The notes under the pieces: model-generated | The model's database searches: none | The model's input: the letters and a program-made list of their open reading frames with translations, nothing else | What the model was told of the DNA's origin: nothing | Assembly: GCA_002390025.1 (NCBI GenBank) | Contig: DGRU01000011.1 | Location: 1 to 9,440, forward strand | Length of the DNA stretch: 9,440 nucleotides | Reading direction: 5' to 3' | From: Lachnospiraceae bacterium UBA4380 | GTDB taxonomy: Bacteria > Bacillota > Clostridia > Lachnospirales > Lachnospiraceae | Part shown: piece after piece, positions 7,094 through 9,440 of the stretch | Numbering within the stretch: the first letter of the stretch is position 1 | Layout: every line of letters starts with the position of its first letter | Program-made: the position numbers and the translations under genes

Positions 7094-9145
7094 ATGGGAA
7101 ACAGAAGTGAACAGAAAGCTGATCCGGCACAGGAAACCGCCATCCGAAAGGGGGCGGGGCCCTGTGCCGTTATTGCCGGACCGGGAAGCGGAAAGACATT
7201 TGTGCTGGTGGAGCGCATCCGCTGTCTGATCGAGGAGCGGGGCGTCGATCCATCCTCCATACTGGTCCTCACCTTCTCCAGGGCGGCTGCTGCACATATG
7301 CGCAGGCGCTTTTTGCTTTCCTGCCCGCACCCGGAAACGGTATTCGGAACATTTCATTCTGTTTTTTTCAGGATCCTGCAGGCGTCCTCCGCAACCGGGC
7401 TCAGGCTCATAGATCCGGCTGCAAAACAGGACTACCTGCGCCATCTGTGCAGTCTCCCCCTGCCTTTTCTGCCGGAAAAGACCACGGCGGAGGAACTGCA
7501 GCTTGTGATCAGCAGGTACAAAAACGGCCTTCCCTGCAGGCAGAGCTGGGCTCCTTCACTCGTGGAGATCTATGACGCCTATCTGGAGGGGCGGGGCTGG
7601 CTGGACTTCGATGATATGATCCTGCGCTGTGTAAGGCTCCTGCAGGAAAAACCGGACCTGCTCGCCGCCTGGCGGGAGCGCTTTCGCTGGATCCTGGTCG
7701 ATGAATTCCAGGATGTCAGTCCCGCCCAGTACCGGGCCCTGCAGCTTCTGGCGGCTCCCTCCGACAATCTCTTTGTGGTGGGAGATGACGATCAGTCCAT
7801 CTACGGCTTCCGCGGGACGGACCCACTGATCATGCAGCGCTTCCTGTCGGACTATGTGACGGGAGCACAGGCCATCGTGAAAGAGGAACCGGACAGAGTG
7901 AAAGAGGAACCGGACAGGGTGACTGGTTCCTGGGACGGGGAGGACCGGATCGTTTTTCTGACAGCCAATTACCGATGCGGGAGACAGGTGATCCGGGCGG
8001 CCTCTGCCCTGATCCGCGCCAATAAAAACCGCATCGACAAGGCTTTTCGGCCGGGCACAGGCCTGCAGGGAAGTTTTTGCTGTCTGCCCTTTACGGACCG
8101 GGAACTGGAATACAGCTATATTGCCGCGGAACTCAAAAAGATGAGTGAGAAGGAGCGGGGACAGACCGCGGTGATCTTCAGGACCCACGGCGGGGCCGCC
8201 GCCTTTGTGCGCCTGCTGCAAGAGCGGCAGGTTCCCTTTCTTGCGGCAGCTGCAGGCAGAAGACAGCCTGTCCTCTCGGACAGGACCAGGATCCTGCAGG
8301 ACTTGTGCGCCTATTACAGGGCTGCCATGGGTCTCTGTGCCGTAGCTGGGCAAAACCGTGGCTGTTTTTATCCTGGAAAGGGAAATCTGCGGGAGGACCT
8401 TCTGCGGATCATGAACCGACCGGAGCGCTTTCTGTCCGGGAGCTTTCCCGGATCCGGACAGCCGGACAAAAGGACGCTTCTGCAGAACGCCGGCTATGAG
8501 AGGGAGACGGCCGAGGAACTGATCCGGGATCTGGAACTTCTGGTTTCGCTCTCGCCTGTCTACTCCATGCGCTATCTGCTGGATTCTGTAGGGTACCGCG
8601 CCTGTGCCTTCTCCGACTTTGAACAGGCCGGCCCGGTCCTGGCGGAAGCAGAGGCCGAGTCCGCCAGGTTTTCCGCTGCAGGGCAGTGGCTCAGGCATCT
8701 GGAGTCCCTGCAGGAGAGGTCCCGCAGACGGGACGCCGCACTAAGCAGCGGCCGGGAGGAGTCCTGTGCCGGTGCCCGGATCCTGACCATGCACGCCTGC
8801 AAGGGACTGGAATTTGACACCGTCTTTATACCGGATGTCAACGAGGGCAATGTCCCCTCCAGGAGGGCCTGGACACAGGACCAGGTGGAAGAGGAGCGGA
8901 GGCTTCTCTATGTCGCCATGACAAGGGCCAGGAGGGCGCTGACCATCACCTATCTGGAGGGCACTCCCGACCGGCCGGCCGCTCCGTCCAGATTTCTGGG
9001 CGCCTTCGGGCAGGTCTTAGGGCAGACTGTCGGGCAGGCCTTAGGGAAGACTGTCGGGCAGGCCTTAGGACAGACTGGCGGACAGGCCTTAGGGCAGACT
9101 GGCGGCCAGGCTTTCGGACAGCCCCCTGCAGGCAGGGTGAATTGA
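7094..9145 (+). CDS. UvrD/PcrA/Rep-type superfamily 1A DNA helicase
   Basis: A 683-residue ATP-dependent 3'-5' helicase of the UvrD class, expected to unwind DNA in repair or restart of replication. Motifs in order: Walker A AGPGSGKT (residues 28-35), motif Ia LVLTFSRAAA, DExx box VDEFQD (203-207), motif III GDDDQSIYGFRG (230-241), motif IV TANYRCGRQVI, motif V MHACKGLEFDTVFIPD (from 566) and motif VI LLYVAMTRARRAL (Tyr606-Arg613). I prefer the ATG at 7094 to the one at 7022. The extra 24 residues (MPYHTPGILCERSG...) do not resemble a helicase N-terminus, while QETAIRKGAGPCAVIAGPGSGKT fits normal Q-motif spacing. Residues 262-275 are a perfect VKEEPDR duplication. The end of the protein, from about residue 639, is a Gly-Gln-rich octapeptide repeat rather than the Tudor-like tail of PcrA. 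No AddB, RecB nuclease or other partner lies beside it. It may be described as PcrA, UvrD or simply ATP-dependent helicase. Confidence 0.92.
   Translation: MGNRSEQKADPAQETAIRKGAGPCAVIAGPGSGKTFVLVERIRCLIEERGVDPSSILVLTFSRAAAAHMRRRFLLSCPHPETVFGTFHSVFFRILQASSATGLRLIDPAAKQDYLRHLCSLPLPFLPEKTTAEELQLVISRYKNGLPCRQSWAPSLVEIYDAYLEGRGWLDFDDMILRCVRLLQEKPDLLAAWRERFRWILVDEFQDVSPAQYRALQLLAAPSDNLFVVGDDDQSIYGFRGTDPLIMQRFLSDYVTGAQAIVKEEPDRVKEEPDRVTGSWDGEDRIVFLTANYRCGRQVIRAASALIRANKNRIDKAFRPGTGLQGSFCCLPFTDRELEYSYIAAELKKMSEKERGQTAVIFRTHGGAAAFVRLLQERQVPFLAAAAGRRQPVLSDRTRILQDLCAYYRAAMGLCAVAGQNRGCFYPGKGNLREDLLRIMNRPERFLSGSFPGSGQPDKRTLLQNAGYERETAEELIRDLELLVSLSPVYSMRYLLDSVGYRACAFSDFEQAGPVLAEAEAESARFSAAGQWLRHLESLQERSRRRDAALSSGREESCAGARILTMHACKGLEFDTVFIPDVNEGNVPSRRAWTQDQVEEERRLLYVAMTRARRALTITYLEGTPDRPAAPSRFLGAFGQVLGQTVGQALGKTVGQALGQTGGQALGQTGGQAFGQPPAGRVN
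7877..7918 (+). repeat. 21-bp tandem duplication in the helicase gene
   Basis: Two adjacent 21-bp copies (7877-7897 and 7898-7918) differ only in their last base and each encode VKEEPDR. Seven codons per unit keep the frame. It lies between motifs III and IV, in a probable surface loop. Near-identity suggests a recent duplication. Confidence 0.92.
9008..9121 (+). repeat. 24-bp tandem repeat encoding the helicase C-terminal tail
   Basis: Units at 9008-9031, 9032-9055, 9056-9079 and 9080-9103, plus a partial, diverged copy at 9104-9121. Each encodes a form of GQ[A/V]LG[Q/K]T[V/G]. Copies differ by a few bases. The array ends seven codons before the stop, so copy number could vary without harming the helicase core. 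Confidence 0.92.
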
Positions 9146-9174
9146 TTGTGTAGATTTGCGTTCTATGTTACAAT
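9146..9174 (+). promoter_or_regulatory. Sigma-A-type promoter with extended -10
   Basis: TTGTGT (9146-9151), a 17-nt spacer, then TACAAT (9169-9174) preceded by TG at 9166-9167, an extended -10. It starts right after the helicase stop and would give a leader of about 100 nt before the ATG at 9284. A second -10-like TATAAT at 9174-9179 overlaps it but lacks a good -35. This AT-rich stretch contrasts with the GC-rich genes around it. Confidence 0.65.
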
Positions 9175-9245
9175 ATAATGTACTTTTGTTTTTTCCGTAA
9201 GGCCGCAGTAGAGGCCCGGAATGTCACCACAGTTTCGTGTTTTAC

Positions 9246-9266
9246 CACATGTCTTACACATGTCTT
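9246..9266 (+). repeat. Paired 10-bp direct repeat in the leader
   Basis: CACATGTCTT occurs at 9246-9255 and 9257-9266. Each copy holds the palindrome ACATGT, and the two are 11 bp apart, about one helical turn. They end 1 nt before the ribosome binding site of the next gene. A regulatory role is possible but unproved. Confidence 0.55.
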
Positions 9267-9267
9267 C

Positions 9268-9275
9268 AGAGGAGG
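9268..9275 (+). promoter_or_regulatory. Strong ribosome binding site for the right-edge gene
   Basis: AGAGGAGG, 8 nt before the ATG at 9284. It strongly supports that start and that the truncated frame is a real gene. Confidence 0.8.
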
Positions 9276-9283
9276 TCCGCCAC

Positions 9284-9440
9284 ATGATCAAGGCTCCTGA
9301 ATATTTTCCGGCACCTGCATCCAGACCGTTTGTGCGTGCTCACGGCAGCGGCACTGTGTTCAGTGCGGTTTTTCCCGGCAACATGAAATGCGGCCTGCAG
9401 CTGATCCACGTTCCCGACGGGGAGACCCTGTACATTCCCT
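9284..9440 (+). CDS. Unrecognised protein, 3'-truncated by window edge
   Basis: The frame opens at an ATG behind a strong AGAGGAGG and runs to the window edge, giving 52 codons (MIKAPEYFPAP...GETLYIP). It has its own promoter about 110 nt upstream. No signal peptide or clear motif is visible; the start is Pro-rich, and GSGTVFSAVFPGNMKCGL could be the first beta strands of a compact domain. I do not recognise the family and assign no function. Confidence 0.75.
   Translation, partial: MIKAPEYFPAPASRPFVRAHGSGTVFSAVFPGNMKCGLQLIHVPDGETLYIP

Noticed and set aside
7556..8698. Long open frame on the - strand (380 codons)
   Set aside because: It is antisense to conserved helicase motifs and its predicted protein is low in recognisable structure; a mirror of codon bias.
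4316..9145. A retroelement or defence cassette suggested by RNase H, dUTPase and helicase together
   Set aside because: There is no reverse transcriptase, integrase, nuclease partner or flanking element, and gltX sits among the genes; ordinary chromosomal DNA metabolism is a simpler reading.
9174..9179. TATAAT as the main -10 of the right-edge gene
   Set aside because: No good -35 lies 16-18 nt upstream; the overlapping TACAAT has both a TTG-type -35 at 17 nt and an extended -10 TG.

Overview
This window looks like a chromosomal stretch from a GC-rich member of the Clostridia, most likely Lachnospiraceae. The evidence is a clostridial-type dUTPase domain, strong AGGAGG-type ribosome binding sites, a sigma-A promoter with an extended -10, and a strong preference for G or C at the third codon position. 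The taxon is an inference from family resemblance. All recognisable genes lie on the + strand, and I see no prophage, insertion sequence, CRISPR array, tRNA or rRNA.

Layout: (1) 1-1770, the 3' part of a DNA topoisomerase III gene (topB) whose TOPRIM end lies upstream of the window. (2) 1831-2511, a stand-alone left-handed beta-helix protein resembling the acetyltransferase half of GlmU. (3) 2546-4291, a MutS-family ATPase with predicted membrane segments in place of a mismatch-recognition domain. (4) 4316-5392, one reading frame that joins a complete RNase HI to a complete trimeric-type dUTPase. (5) 5393-5531, a short spacer holding degenerate tandem copies of the end of the dUTPase coding sequence. 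(6) 5532-6977, glutamyl-tRNA synthetase (gltX). (7) 7094-9145, a UvrD/PcrA-type superfamily 1 helicase ending in a repetitive Gly-Gln tail. (8) 9146-9283, a leader with a promoter, followed by the first 52 codons of an unrecognised gene that runs off the right edge.

Four of the genes handle DNA topology, mismatch-like structures, RNA:DNA hybrids, dUTP and DNA unwinding, so the region reads as a loose genome-maintenance neighbourhood with gltX and a cell-envelope-type acyltransferase interspersed. Gaps of 24 to 139 nt without clear terminators suggest that genes 1-6 could be co-transcribed in part.

The most notable points are the RNase HI-dUTPase fusion and its junction. The dUTPase half begins at a CTG codon with a Shine-Dalgarno-like AAGGA 7 nt upstream, as if an ancestral start had been lost. 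The window is also rich in short tandem repeats: a 9-bp unit in the fusion linker, a ~25-30 bp unit after dut, and 21-bp and 24-bp units inside the helicase gene. I see no clear multi-gene defence or other new system here.
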